Origin: a bacterium
Lineage (GTDB): Bacteria; Myxococcota_A; Bradymonadia; UBA7976; UBA1532
DNA length: 64,000 nt
Assembly: GCA_030427205.1 (NCBI GenBank)
Contig: JAUHXC010000005.1
Span: 1 to 64,000 of the forward strand
Reading direction: 5' to 3'
Positions 36,870 to 45,523 of this stretch are shown piece by piece (the first letter of the stretch is position 1; every line of letters starts with the position of its first letter). The notes beneath the pieces were generated by a model, which worked only from the letters and a program-made list of their open reading frames with translations, had not been told where the DNA came from and did no database searches. The position numbers and the translations under genes are program-made.

Positions 36870-39842
36870 ATGGCTTTCAGTCTTCGACGCTATCTCGGCC
36901 TCGACGCCGGCGGGCGCGCGCGCACCGGCTCGGCCGCGGGGCAGCTCAAGTCGGTGGCCGAGTTCCTCGAGCACGTCGGCGCGACGCTGAAGGGCGAAGG
37001 CATCGCCGAGCGCGTCGCCGAGGCCGCGCCGTGGCTGGGCGCCATCGGCGAAGCGGCGCGCGAGTCGCTGCCGGCGGTCAAGTTCGTCGTCAAGCTCGCC
37101 GAGTCGCTCTCGAAGGTGAACGATCCCGACCAGCTGGCCTATCTGGCGTGCACGCTCGCGTTCCAGCGGTCGGTGCACGCGGCGGTGGCCCAGGTCGGGG
37201 ATCCAGCGGGCACCGGCAGCGCGCCCGAGTGGCGGGCGAAGCCCGAGCTGGACGTACCGGCCGAGGGCATGCGCTTCGATGACCTGCGCTGGCAGTCGTT
37301 CGCGTCGAGCCGGTTCTATACCCACGGCGTCGCGCTGCTCGACGATCTGGCCGACGCGCTGGGCTATACCGAGGCGCAGCAGCGGCGGCTGCGCAGCGAG
37401 GTGCGGCTGCGGTTCCCCGCCGAGTTGAAGCGGCTGCTGTACAGCCCGCAGACCCGCGAGCGGTTCGCGGCGTTTGGTACGCGGCTGCAGCTGGGCGACG
37501 AGACCGAGCTGGCTCACCGGGCGCTGGGCGATCACATCGAGCTGCAGCGGCGGCTGTACGAGGAGCACCCGGTCTTCGGCGAGGAGCCCTTCTCGCTGGC
37601 GGATGTCTACGTCGATACCCAATGCGGCAAGCTGACGTGGAAGACGATCCGCGACCGCAAGCGCAAGGATCACGGGTTCAGCGAGTTCGCCGAGAAGGCC
37701 GGCGGGCGGCACGACCTGCTCACGACCGTGATGGATCTGATCGGTGACAAGGCGTTCGACGACGCGATCGTGATTCAAGGGCCGGCGGGCGCGGGCAAGA
37801 GCGCGTTCACGCTGCGGCTGGCGGCCGAGCTGAGCCGCGAGGGCCTCAAGCCGATCCGCGTCCGCTTCCGCGACCTCAAGCGCACGATGATCAACGTGAT
37901 GGAGGCGCTGCGCGAGGCGATCCGGGTGCATGACGACCGGGAGGACGTCGAGCCGCCGCCGATGCCGCGGGATATCTTCCTCGACGGGGCGATCTTCGAC
38001 GAGTCGGAGGACTACCGCGGGGCGAAGATCTGCCCGTGGGTATTGATTCTGGACGGCTGGGACGAGGTCAGCGTCTCGGCGCAGGGTTTTCGCAAGCACG
38101 TCGAGCACATCCTGGCGCAGGTGCGCGATCGCTTCGTCGATCGCTACAACCGGCCCAGGGTGCGGGTGGTGCTGACCGGGCGGCCGTCGACGGCGGTGAC
38201 CGAGAGCTCGTTCCTCAAGGACAAGACGCGCGTGCTGACGCTGCGCAACCTGGAGCCCAAGAGCCTGGAGAGGCACCTGGCCCGGCTGGCGGAGTTCATG
38301 GGGCCGGCGGCCTGCAAGGGCTCATGGGCCGGGCGCTTCGGGCCGGTGGTCGCCGACTATCGCGAAGGCTGGGAGAAGGCGCGGGGCGAGGCGTCGCCGG
38401 CCGAGCGGGCGCGGCTGGAGGTGCTGGGCCTGCCGCTGCTGGCGCATCTGGCGGTGCGGCTGATGGTGGCCTGGCCCGATGATGACTTGAAGCCGCTGCT
38501 GGAGACGCCGACGACGCTGTATCGGCATCTGGTCGACCTGACCTGCCACCACGGCGGGCGCCATGGCGGCGATGACCGGCCGGACCTGCACATCGACGAG
38601 GATGAGCTGCGGCCGCTGCTGCGCGAGGTGGCGGTGGCGATGACCGCCTATGGGCGCGACGCGATCCCCTACGACGAGCTGGAGGATCGGCTGAACGAGC
38701 GCTACGCGGATCTGCTGGAGGCGGTGCAGGATCGGATCAACGACGAGCCGCTGGCGGCCTTGCTCGTCTCGTTCTTCTTCAAGGGCGGGCACAAGGACCT
38801 CGGCGCGGAGTTCACCCACAAGTCGTTCCGCGAGTTCTTGTTCGCCGAGGCGATCGTCGAGGCGCTGAAGGACTTCGGGCGGGAGAACGCGGCGTGCCCC
38901 GCCGAGAAGCCGGAGGCGGACTACTGGCGGGACTTCGAGTCAGATGATCCGCGGTACGACTGGAGCCGGCGGCTGGGCCGGCTGCTCGGGCCGCAGTGGA
39001 TCACCCCGGAGGTTCGGGGGCACTTGCAAGCGCTGATCACCTGGGAGATGGAGCGCGCCGACGCCCTGGTCGCGGAGGCGCCGCCCGGGCGGCCGACCGC
39101 GCCGCTGGCGTTGGAGCGGTGGGCGGTCGTGCGGGATGGGCTGGCGGATCTCTGGGATTGGTGGGGCGAGGGCGTGCATCTGCGCGGGCAGCCGCGCATG
39201 AAGGGCAAGAAGCTCGAGGGCTTCGACGAGCCGCTGGTTGATGAATGGGTGCGCTGGGCGATGCCCCAGGCGGTCGCGCGGGGCGTCCGACCGACGCCTT
39301 ATCGGACGACGACGATCGACGCGCACGTGGGAGACGGTCTCTGCACGTTGGCCGCGCTGGTGCACGCGCGGGTGCCCGAGTCGCCCGCGACGCAGGCAGC
39401 CGAGGTGCGACGCTACCAGTCGCAGAGGGAAGGCCAACGTGTCCGCTTTCGGCCAACAGGACGGCACGAGGGTTTTTTTCAGAACTATTGTGCGCGGATC
39501 AACGCGGCTGGCTTCCGGCCGGGAGGCCTATTCCCCTCTTACCTCTGCTTCAACTACGCGGACTTCGGTAGGAGCATGTTGGTGCGCGCAAGCCTGTTCT
39601 CGTGTAGCTTGAGATTCGCGCGACTTACTGGCGCTAGCATCCATCAGGCCAGCTTCGCATATGCGGACCTCTCCAATGCCAATCTCGACTACTCGATTGG
39701 TGCCTCCGTGTATGCGCATGGCTGCGATTTCTCGCAGGCTTCTCTTCGCAATGCGCGATGGCGCCACCCTTTGCTTGCCGGCAGCCACCTGACCCCCGAG
39801 CAACTTCAGGTCGCCGACATGTTCGAGCCCATCGGCCTGTAG
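36870..39842 (+). CDS. NACHT-domain STAND NTPase with C-terminal pentapeptide repeats
   Basis: 990 residues. A helical N-terminal region (about 1-270) comes before the NTPase. NACHT has Walker A IQGPAGAGKSAFTLRLA (about 302-318), Walker B VLILDGWDEV (about 391-400, with the D-G-W-D-E form usual in NACHT) and sensor VVLTGRPS (about 430). A winged-helix and helical region runs to about 830, including FTHKSFREFLFAEAI. The end (about 890-965) is pentapeptide-repeat-like (ADFGRSMLVRASLF, ASFAYADLSNANLDY). Bacterial NACHT proteins resemble NLR immune receptors, several of them anti-phage; a C-terminal repeat domain is where ligands usually bind. No separate effector gene is adjacent, so the N-terminus may be the effector. 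Codon usage changes sharply near 39400. Confidence 0.88.
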   Translation: MAFSLRRYLGLDAGGRARTGSAAGQLKSVAEFLEHVGATLKGEGIAERVAEAAPWLGAIGEAARESLPAVKFVVKLAESLSKVNDPDQLAYLACTLAFQRSVHAAVAQVGDPAGTGSAPEWRAKPELDVPAEGMRFDDLRWQSFASSRFYTHGVALLDDLADALGYTEAQQRRLRSEVRLRFPAELKRLLYSPQTRERFAAFGTRLQLGDETELAHRALGDHIELQRRLYEEHPVFGEEPFSLADVYVDTQCGKLTWKTIRDRKRKDHGFSEFAEKAGGRHDLLTTVMDLIGDKAFDDAIVIQGPAGAGKSAFTLRLAAELSREGLKPIRVRFRDLKRTMINVMEALREAIRVHDDREDVEPPPMPRDIFLDGAIFDESEDYRGAKICPWVLILDGWDEVSVSAQGFRKHVEHILAQVRDRFVDRYNRPRVRVVLTGRPSTAVTESSFLKDKTRVLTLRNLEPKSLERHLARLAEFMGPAACKGSWAGRFGPVVADYREGWEKARGEASPAERARLEVLGLPLLAHLAVRLMVAWPDDDLKPLLETPTTLYRHLVDLTCHHGGRHGGDDRPDLHIDEDELRPLLREVAVAMTAYGRDAIPYDELEDRLNERYADLLEAVQDRINDEPLAALLVSFFFKGGHKDLGAEFTHKSFREFLFAEAIVEALKDFGRENAACPAEKPEADYWRDFESDDPRYDWSRRLGRLLGPQWITPEVRGHLQALITWEMERADALVAEAPPGRPTAPLALERWAVVRDGLADLWDWWGEGVHLRGQPRMKGKKLEGFDEPLVDEWVRWAMPQAVARGVRPTPYRTTTIDAHVGDGLCTLAALVHARVPESPATQAAEVRRYQSQREGQRVRFRPTGRHEGFFQNYCARINAAGFRPGGLFPSYLCFNYADFGRSMLVRASLFSCSLRFARLTGASIHQASFAYADLSNANLDYSIGASVYAHGCDFSQASLRNARWRHPLLAGSHLTPEQLQVADMFEPIGL

Positions 39843-39978
39843 TCCACGCCGAACAGCGACAGATAGCCCTGGAACGCTGCGCTGCAGCCGCTCGACGCGC
39901 GGTCGGCGCTGGCCACCGCACGCGCGATCCCCTATCTTCCCGCCGCCATCTCCCCCACCGCGCCCCCCGGAGGTCGAC

Positions 39979-40992
39979 ATGCACACCCTGCCCCGCTGGC
40001 TCCTGCCCCTGGCCCTGATCGCCGCCGGCTGCACGCCTTCGGGCGGCGGCAGCGGCAGCGACTGTCGCGAAGCGGACAACGCCTGCGCCGGCGGCTTCAT
40101 CTGCGCGGCGATCGCCCTCGACACCTACGAGTGCCGCCCGCCGTGCAACGAGGGCCTGTGCCCGGTCGGCGAGCGCTGTGACCCGTTCTCGAACGCCTGC
40201 GTACCCGGCGACGCGCCCGCGGGTGACGCCGGGCCGATGAGCGACGCCGACCAGCCGCTGGACGGCGGCGCGGCCGACGCCGACCTGCAGGACGCCGGCT
40301 CGGCGGACGGCGCGGTGGCCCTGGACGCGGCGGCCGTCGACGCGGAGGCGCCGGTCGACGGCGGCCCGAACCTCGACGCGCGGGCCTTCGACGCGGCGGA
40401 CGACCCGGATGGCTTCGATCCGGGCGACGCGATCGCGGCCAGGGACGGCTTCGAGCAGGTCGACGGCTTCTGGGCACCGGACGGCGGCTTCGAACCCGAC
40501 GCAGCGCAGCCGCTCTCGCTGATGGAGGGCGACTGGCGGGTGGAGGTCTTCCTGGCGTCGGACAACCCGGTGATGATGCTGCTGCGGCTGACGGTGATCG
40601 ACGGCCGCTCGCCGGTGCTCAACGCCGTGCGCAACTACTGCGACGGCGAGCCATGCTCGAACGACAGCCCGCGCGCCTGGGGGCCGGTCGACGAGTCGAC
40701 CAACGACATCGAAGTGGTCTTCGAGGGCGACTTCATGGACTTGATCGTGTTCGGCGGGCTGCCGCTCACCTCAGAGGCCAGCCCCTACGGCGAAGAGATG
40801 GACCTCTTCGAGCTGACCCTGCAGGGGCGGATGATCGGCGCGGGGCGGGTCTGCGGGGTGGCCTTCGTCCGCTTCGGCGTGCGCGACGGCGACCCCTTCG
40901 GCCTCGAGGGCGTGCCTTTCCGCCTGGAGCACGTGGGCGAGTGGCAGCGCCGCGGGCCCGACGCCGACGAGATCTTCGGCTGCGAGCCCTGA
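39979..40992 (+). CDS. DA-rich lipoprotein, function unknown
   Basis: 337 residues with lipobox IAAGC. A Cys-rich module (residues ~28-75; CREADNACAGGFICAAIALDTYEC, CPVGERCDPFSNAC) resembles the small disulfide domains of deltaproteobacterial surface proteins. It is followed by an Ala/Asp/Gly linker (DAGPMSDADQPLDGGAADADL and similar) and a C-terminal beta-rich domain (about 175-337, GDWRVEVFLASDNPVMMLLRLTV). The ATG at 39979 follows GGAGG. It is possibly a ligand-binding surface protein. It lies 136 bp after the NACHT gene, without a clear terminator. Confidence 0.78.
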   Translation: MHTLPRWLLPLALIAAGCTPSGGGSGSDCREADNACAGGFICAAIALDTYECRPPCNEGLCPVGERCDPFSNACVPGDAPAGDAGPMSDADQPLDGGAADADLQDAGSADGAVALDAAAVDAEAPVDGGPNLDARAFDAADDPDGFDPGDAIAARDGFEQVDGFWAPDGGFEPDAAQPLSLMEGDWRVEVFLASDNPVMMLLRLTVIDGRSPVLNAVRNYCDGEPCSNDSPRAWGPVDESTNDIEVVFEGDFMDLIVFGGLPLTSEASPYGEEMDLFELTLQGRMIGAGRVCGVAFVRFGVRDGDPFGLEGVPFRLEHVGEWQRRGPDADEIFGCEP

Positions 40993-41013
40993 CGCTCGGC
41001 CGACGGCGCGGGC

Positions 41014-42636
41014 TCACATCTTCCAGTCTTCGGGCAGCGCGATGGTGTAGCCCAGCTTGACGGTCTCTTCGCCGCCACGGGGCACCTTCACCTCGAAGGT
41101 CACCAGCCCGGTCAGCTTGTCGAGCGCGTGGCCCTTGGTGGTCTTCTTGCCGTCGATGCGCACCTTGACGTCGTCGACCTTGCTCACCGGGATGTTCTCC
41201 CGCAGCTCGACGGTGGCCGCCTTCTTGTTGGTGCTGCGCACGGTGAACGAGAAGGCCCGCGGCAGGGTGCGGGTGCTGCTGAGGAAGCCCGGGTCGCGGG
41301 TGCGGTCGTCGAGCACCACCCGCTCGACGCGCAGCGAGGCGTCGATGCCCAGCGAGGCCTCGATGGGGCCGCCGGGGCCGGTGTGCTCCAGCGCTTGCGT
41401 GCCGACGAAGCTGTCGCCGCGCCAGGTGTGCAGCCGGCCGGCGAGCAGCGGATAGCGCGCCGGGTTGTCGAACTTCACCAGCCGGTAGACGTGGCCCGTG
41501 CGCTTGGGCACCGCCACGTAGCGCGCCTCGCCCCGGGTGCGGATGCGGTCGATGGGCACCCAGTACGGCCGGCCGTCGCTGCGGATGTCGACCCGATTGG
41601 GCAGGGTCCAGGTGACCGACTGGCCCTTGTCGTCGAGCGCCGCGCCGCTGGGATCGCCGCCGGCCTGAGCCTGATCGTCGCGCTTGAGCGTACGCCGCCG
41701 CTCGCGGGCCTGCACCAGCACCTTGCCCTCGGCCTTCTTGCGCCCGCCGACCCGCAGCGGCGCGGGGGTCGGCGCCTCGACGCCGAGCCAGGGGCGCGCG
41801 CTCGACAAGACCAGGGTGGCGCCCTTCCAGTCTTCGCCGGTGGCCTGCTGAACCGCGGCGCCGATGCCCAGGGTCACCCGGCCCTTGCCGACGGTCGAGC
41901 CGAAGCGCAGGTCGTACTCGGGCTTCCAGGTGGCGCCGGGCACCACGTACGAGAGGGTCACGGTGGCCCGGCCGACCTTGCCGCAGTCGACGGCGACCTC
42001 GGCCTGCCACGCCTGATCGGCGCCGAGGCCGGCGAGCGCGTCGAAGCGCCGCTGCACCAGCGCCCGCTCGCGCTCGACCTTGCGCCGCTCGTCTTCGATG
42101 TCCTGGCGGGTCCCGACCCGGGTCAGCGCCGCCGCGCGGAAGCGGTCGAGGGCCTTGGCCCAGCGGTCGACCGGCGGCTTGCCGCTGCGGGCCTCGCGGG
42201 CGACGGTGGTGCCGAAGAAGCCGATGAAGCGCTGCACGTCGGCCTCGGCGGCGTCGAGGGCCTGGGTGCGCAGGGACAAGGCGCGCAGCTGGTCGTCGAA
42301 GACCTCGAGCTGCGCTTCGAGCGGGGCGAGGCGCTCGTCGCGCTCCGGGCCGTGCTCGACGAGGCGCGAGACGACGCCGACCGCGGTCGCGCCGCCCGCC
42401 GCGTCTCCGCGCAGGGTGCGCTCGACCAGGGTGCGCGGCAGCGGGCCGAACTGCGCCCGGGCCTCGCCCTTCTCGCAGCGTACGGTTGTCTTGCGGGTGA
42501 CCTGCGCCCGGTCGCCGTAGACCACGACCCGATCGATGGGATCGGCCCGCTCGGCGAGGGCGAGGGACGGCAGGGCGAGCGCCAGCAGACAGAGGCCGGC
42601 GATTGACTGGATATGGGTCATCGTCGTGGTCCTCAT
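41014..42636 (-). CDS. DUF4139 (mucoidy inhibitor MuiA-like) exported protein 2
   Basis: 540 residues with a signal peptide (LCLLALALPSLALA). The start of the mature protein (IDRVVVYGDRAQVTRKTTV) matches the family's N-terminal beta motif. A coiled-coil DUF4140-like segment lies at about 90-200. The DUF4139 beta-sandwich follows (VTLSYVVPGATWKPEYDLR, QATGEDWKGATLVLSSARP, then VPVSKVDDVKV and ETVKLGYTIALPEDWKM). MuiA-type proteins are periplasmic or exported and of unclear biochemical role. The ATG at 42636 overlaps the TGA of the paralogous upstream gene (ATGA), so both are made together. Confidence 0.85.
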   Translation of the reverse strand: MRTTTMTHIQSIAGLCLLALALPSLALAERADPIDRVVVYGDRAQVTRKTTVRCEKGEARAQFGPLPRTLVERTLRGDAAGGATAVGVVSRLVEHGPERDERLAPLEAQLEVFDDQLRALSLRTQALDAAEADVQRFIGFFGTTVAREARSGKPPVDRWAKALDRFRAAALTRVGTRQDIEDERRKVERERALVQRRFDALAGLGADQAWQAEVAVDCGKVGRATVTLSYVVPGATWKPEYDLRFGSTVGKGRVTLGIGAAVQQATGEDWKGATLVLSSARPWLGVEAPTPAPLRVGGRKKAEGKVLVQARERRRTLKRDDQAQAGGDPSGAALDDKGQSVTWTLPNRVDIRSDGRPYWVPIDRIRTRGEARYVAVPKRTGHVYRLVKFDNPARYPLLAGRLHTWRGDSFVGTQALEHTGPGGPIEASLGIDASLRVERVVLDDRTRDPGFLSSTRTLPRAFSFTVRSTNKKAATVELRENIPVSKVDDVKVRIDGKKTTKGHALDKLTGLVTFEVKVPRGGEETVKLGYTIALPEDWKM

Positions 42637-44693
42637 CGCTGGTAGAGCTGCCAGTCCGCCGGGCGGCGGATGGTGTATTCGAAGCGCACGGTGCTCACCT
42701 CGCCGGCGGGCACCTCGAGTTCGAAGGTCATGCGGCCCGCCTCGTCGACGCTGGCCGGCTTGGGCGCGGTCTTGCCCCGCTTCACGCTCACGTCGTCGAC
42801 GACGCCGCCGAGCGGCCACTGCTCGACCACCCGGATGGTGATCGCCCGCCGCTTGTCGTTGGCCACGTCGATCTCGGTCACGTAGGTGGTGATGTCTTCC
42901 TTGCCGATGAGCCCCTCGGTCCTGGTCTTGGGCACCACCCGGCGCTCGATGCGGATGTCTTCGTCGGCGCCCAGCGGCAGCTGCAGCTCGCCGCCCGATC
43001 CGGTGGTCTGCAGGGCGCCGGTGCCCACGTAGTCGGCGCCGGTGAAGATGTCGACCGGGCCGGCCAGAATCGGCGTGCTGCGGGTATTGCGCACGCTGGC
43101 GGCGAGGTAGGCGGTGGGGCGCAGCGCGGGGGCGACCTCGTAGCGGGTGGTCACCGGGTAGCGCTCGGCGCTGAGCGGCACGGCGTAGGTCTCGGGGTCG
43201 GAGGGCACCGAGGCGCGGGTCACGGCGGTCCAGACGTAGTCCAGCCCGCCGGCGAGCACCGCGGGCAGGTTGCGGTCGCCGAAGCGCGGGCGGGTATCGC
43301 GGCTCTGCTCGAAGAGGTCGAGCGGCGTGCGGCGCATCGGCTTGCCCGCCGAGCGGCCGGCGCCCCGCAGAGAGACCGACTCGGCCACCGCCATCTCGCC
43401 GGCGACCTCGGCGTCGTCGAAGCTCATCTCGGTGCGCTCGGCGTAGGCCGGCGCGGGCGGCGGCGCGGACTGCACCCGCGGTCGGCGCTTGGGCGCGGCG
43501 CCCAGCTTGACCCCCGCCCCGGCGCCGTAGGCGACGCCGCCGCCGCCGCGACCGACGCCCGACATGCCCAGGCCGCCGACGCCCATGCCCTGGCTGACGA
43601 GGCCGGCTTCGAGGCTGGGCGCGTTGTACGAGAGGGCGACGGAGACGCGATCCTGCAGCGTCTCGAGCCGGGCCTGACGCACGACGTCGGCCGGGTCGAT
43701 GGTCGGCGCGCCGCCGGTGAGCGGGCGGCCGGCGGTGTCGCGCTGAGCCCGCGGCTGCGGGGTGAAGTCGCGGCTCTCGCCGAGGGTCCAGGTGTCGAGG
43801 CGCGGCGCGGCGATGCCCTGGCCGGGCACGGCCGTGGAGAACGCCAGCGAGACGTCCTGCCAGTCTTCGCCGGTGGTCTGGGTCACCCGGGCGGCGGTGC
43901 GCAGGGTGACCTGCTTGCCGTCCTCGGCCAGTTCGACGGCGTAGGCCGGCTTCCACGAGGCGCCGCCGACGAAGTAGTCGACGGTCACGACCGGGTTGGC
44001 CGATCCCACGTCGAGCACCGCGAGCACCTCGACCCGCTGCACCGGCGTGAAGGCTTCGGCGTCGTAGCGGGCGAGCGCCTCGCGGGCTTTCTCGAGCTCT
44101 TCGGTGAGCGTCTCGGCCTGCTCTTCGATGGTCTTCATCTCGGCGAGGATGTCGCCGCGGCGCTGCTCGACGAAGCGGGTGGTCGTCTGCCAGCCATCGG
44201 CGACCGTCGGCGGCGCGGTCACGTCGGCGGGCACGTCGGCGGGGCCGATCTGGATCAAGCCCAGCTCGTTCTCGAGCACGGTCCGCCGGCCCTGCAGCCG
44301 CGCGAGGTCGCTGCCGAGGCGCTCGATCTGCTCGACGAGCGTATCGATGGCGTCGATGCCAGCGCGGATGCGCTCGACGGGCGCCGCCTCGACCCGCAGC
44401 ACGGTGGCGCCTTTGGCCCCGACCCGCAGGGTATCGAGCAGGGTGGTGCCGGGCAGATCGTCGAGCCGCACGGCGCGCACGCCCGGCGCGAGCTTCGCCC
44501 GGCCCTGGCGGGTGATGCGCGCCCGATCGCTGTAGACGACGACGGCGTCGATGGGTGTGGCGACCGCCGCCGCGGTCTCGTAGAGGGCCGGCCCGGCGGC
44601 CACCGCGGGCACGTCGGCCGCCTGCGGGGTCTGCGGCCCGAGCAGCAAGCTGGCGCCGAGGGCCGCGGCCAGGGGGATCGATCTCGGATGCAT
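42633..44693 (-). CDS. DUF4139 (mucoidy inhibitor MuiA-like) exported protein 1
   Basis: 686 residues. Signal peptide, then PIDAVVVYSDRARITRQG (N-terminal motif), a coiled coil (about 110-205) and VDYFVGGASWKPAYAVEL with TTGEDWQDVSLAFSTAVPGQG. A long insert follows (about 310-430) with a Gly-rich tract (GMGVGGLGMSGVGRGGGG). The C-terminal half is LPAVLAGGLDYVWTAV...VEQWPLGGVVDDVSV and ends in FEYTIRRPADWQLYQR, matching the end of its paralogue (KLGYTIALPEDWKM). The ATG at 44693 follows GGAG. Tandem members of one family with ATGA coupling suggest a heteromeric complex (inference). Confidence 0.85.
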   Translation of the reverse strand: MHPRSIPLAAALGASLLLGPQTPQAADVPAVAAGPALYETAAAVATPIDAVVVYSDRARITRQGRAKLAPGVRAVRLDDLPGTTLLDTLRVGAKGATVLRVEAAPVERIRAGIDAIDTLVEQIERLGSDLARLQGRRTVLENELGLIQIGPADVPADVTAPPTVADGWQTTTRFVEQRRGDILAEMKTIEEQAETLTEELEKAREALARYDAEAFTPVQRVEVLAVLDVGSANPVVTVDYFVGGASWKPAYAVELAEDGKQVTLRTAARVTQTTGEDWQDVSLAFSTAVPGQGIAAPRLDTWTLGESRDFTPQPRAQRDTAGRPLTGGAPTIDPADVVRQARLETLQDRVSVALSYNAPSLEAGLVSQGMGVGGLGMSGVGRGGGGVAYGAGAGVKLGAAPKRRPRVQSAPPPAPAYAERTEMSFDDAEVAGEMAVAESVSLRGAGRSAGKPMRRTPLDLFEQSRDTRPRFGDRNLPAVLAGGLDYVWTAVTRASVPSDPETYAVPLSAERYPVTTRYEVAPALRPTAYLAASVRNTRSTPILAGPVDIFTGADYVGTGALQTTGSGGELQLPLGADEDIRIERRVVPKTRTEGLIGKEDITTYVTEIDVANDKRRAITIRVVEQWPLGGVVDDVSVKRGKTAPKPASVDEAGRMTFELEVPAGEVSTVRFEYTIRRPADWQLYQR

Positions 44694-44807
44694 GGGGTCT
44701 CCTCGCGCCCGACGCCACCGGCCGGGCCCGAGGAAGACAGCACGGACCGCGTTCGGGTCCAAGGGAAATGTATTTCGTCCGGGGACGGCCGGCCGGCCTG
44801 CCGCGGC

Positions 44808-45374
44808 TCAGCGGCAGACGTCGACCGTCGAACCCCAGCCGTAGTCGCCGCCGACGTCCTGCACGCACGTCAGGCCGTCGCCGCATTCGTCGTGGCCGTC
44901 GCAGTCGCCGAGCTCGTAGCCACACGTGCAGGCGGCCGAGCAGTGGCTGAGCGATCCGGGCGCGCCGGCGTGGCAGCCGGCGTCGCTCTCGATGACGCGC
45001 AGGTTCCAGTCGGCGGGGCCGCTGTAGACATGCACCATCACATAGTGGGTGCCATTGCTGGTCGGCGTGATGCTGCAGACCTCTTCGGCGCTGCCCGAGA
45101 GATAGGGGCGGCAGTCCCATTGGGACAGGTTCACCGGCGATGTATCGCGGCTGTAGAGATCGGCGTCGCCGTCGGTGCTGCGCAGGATGATGTCATAGCG
45201 CTGACCGGCGGTGACCGAGAAGCTGACGGTGGTCTTCTTGTCGGTCACCTGATCGGTGGCCTCCCACAGCTCGTAGCATGGCACGAGGCACCCGTCGTCC
45301 TCGGGTCCCATCAACAGCGGCGCGAGCCCCGCCAGCAAGAGCAGCGGCAATAGATCGAACAGTCTGGCCCTCAT
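44808..45374 (-). CDS. Small exported protein with a PPC-like domain
   Basis: 188 residues. Signal peptide (FDLLPLLLLAGLAPLL), then a beta-sandwich of about 95 residues (VSFSVTAGQRYDIILRSTDGDADLYSRDTSPVNLSQWDC...THYVMVHVYSGPADWNLRV). This has the order seen in bacterial pre-peptidase C-terminal domains, here as a stand-alone unit. A Cys-rich tail (AACTCGYELGDCDGHDECGDGLTC) closes the protein. The ATG at 45374 is preceded by AGGAGG. It may bind surface polymer. Function not known. Confidence 0.75.
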   Translation of the reverse strand: MRARLFDLLPLLLLAGLAPLLMGPEDDGCLVPCYELWEATDQVTDKKTTVSFSVTAGQRYDIILRSTDGDADLYSRDTSPVNLSQWDCRPYLSGSAEEVCSITPTSNGTHYVMVHVYSGPADWNLRVIESDAGCHAGAPGSLSHCSAACTCGYELGDCDGHDECGDGLTCVQDVGGDYGWGSTVDVCR

Positions 45375-45404
45375 GCCCGGTCCTCCTGGGTCGTGTGCTG
45401 CCCA

Positions 45405-45440
45405 GCATGCCATCCGGGCCCATGCCGTTCAATGGCATGC
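45405..45440. promoter_or_regulatory. Inverted repeat upstream of the PPC-like gene
   Basis: The 9-bp arms GCATGCCAT (45405-45413) and ATGGCATGC (45432-45440) match perfectly with an 18-bp spacer, about 30 bp before the start at 45374. A second small palindrome (ATGCC/GGCAT) lies inside. It could be an operator; no promoter hexamers were convincing. Confidence 0.35.
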
Positions 45441-45476
45441 GTGCATCGCTTCGATCCCATACGCTTCAGCGGGCCC

Positions 45477-45523
45477 GGGGCAGCGTCAGGCTGGGGCAGC
45501 GTCAGGCTGGGGCAGTGTCAGGG
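45477..45523. repeat. 16-bp tandem repeats at a gene 3' end
   Basis: GGGGCAGCGTCAGGCT occurs exactly twice (45477-45492, 45493-45508), and a third, shortened copy (45509-45523) contains the stop codon of the lipoprotein gene ending at 45518. Confidence 0.75.

Noticed and set aside
45477..45523. 16-bp repeats at 45477 as a relay like the one at 49124
   Set aside because: They follow the end of a gene, contain no ATG and only extend past the stop codon.
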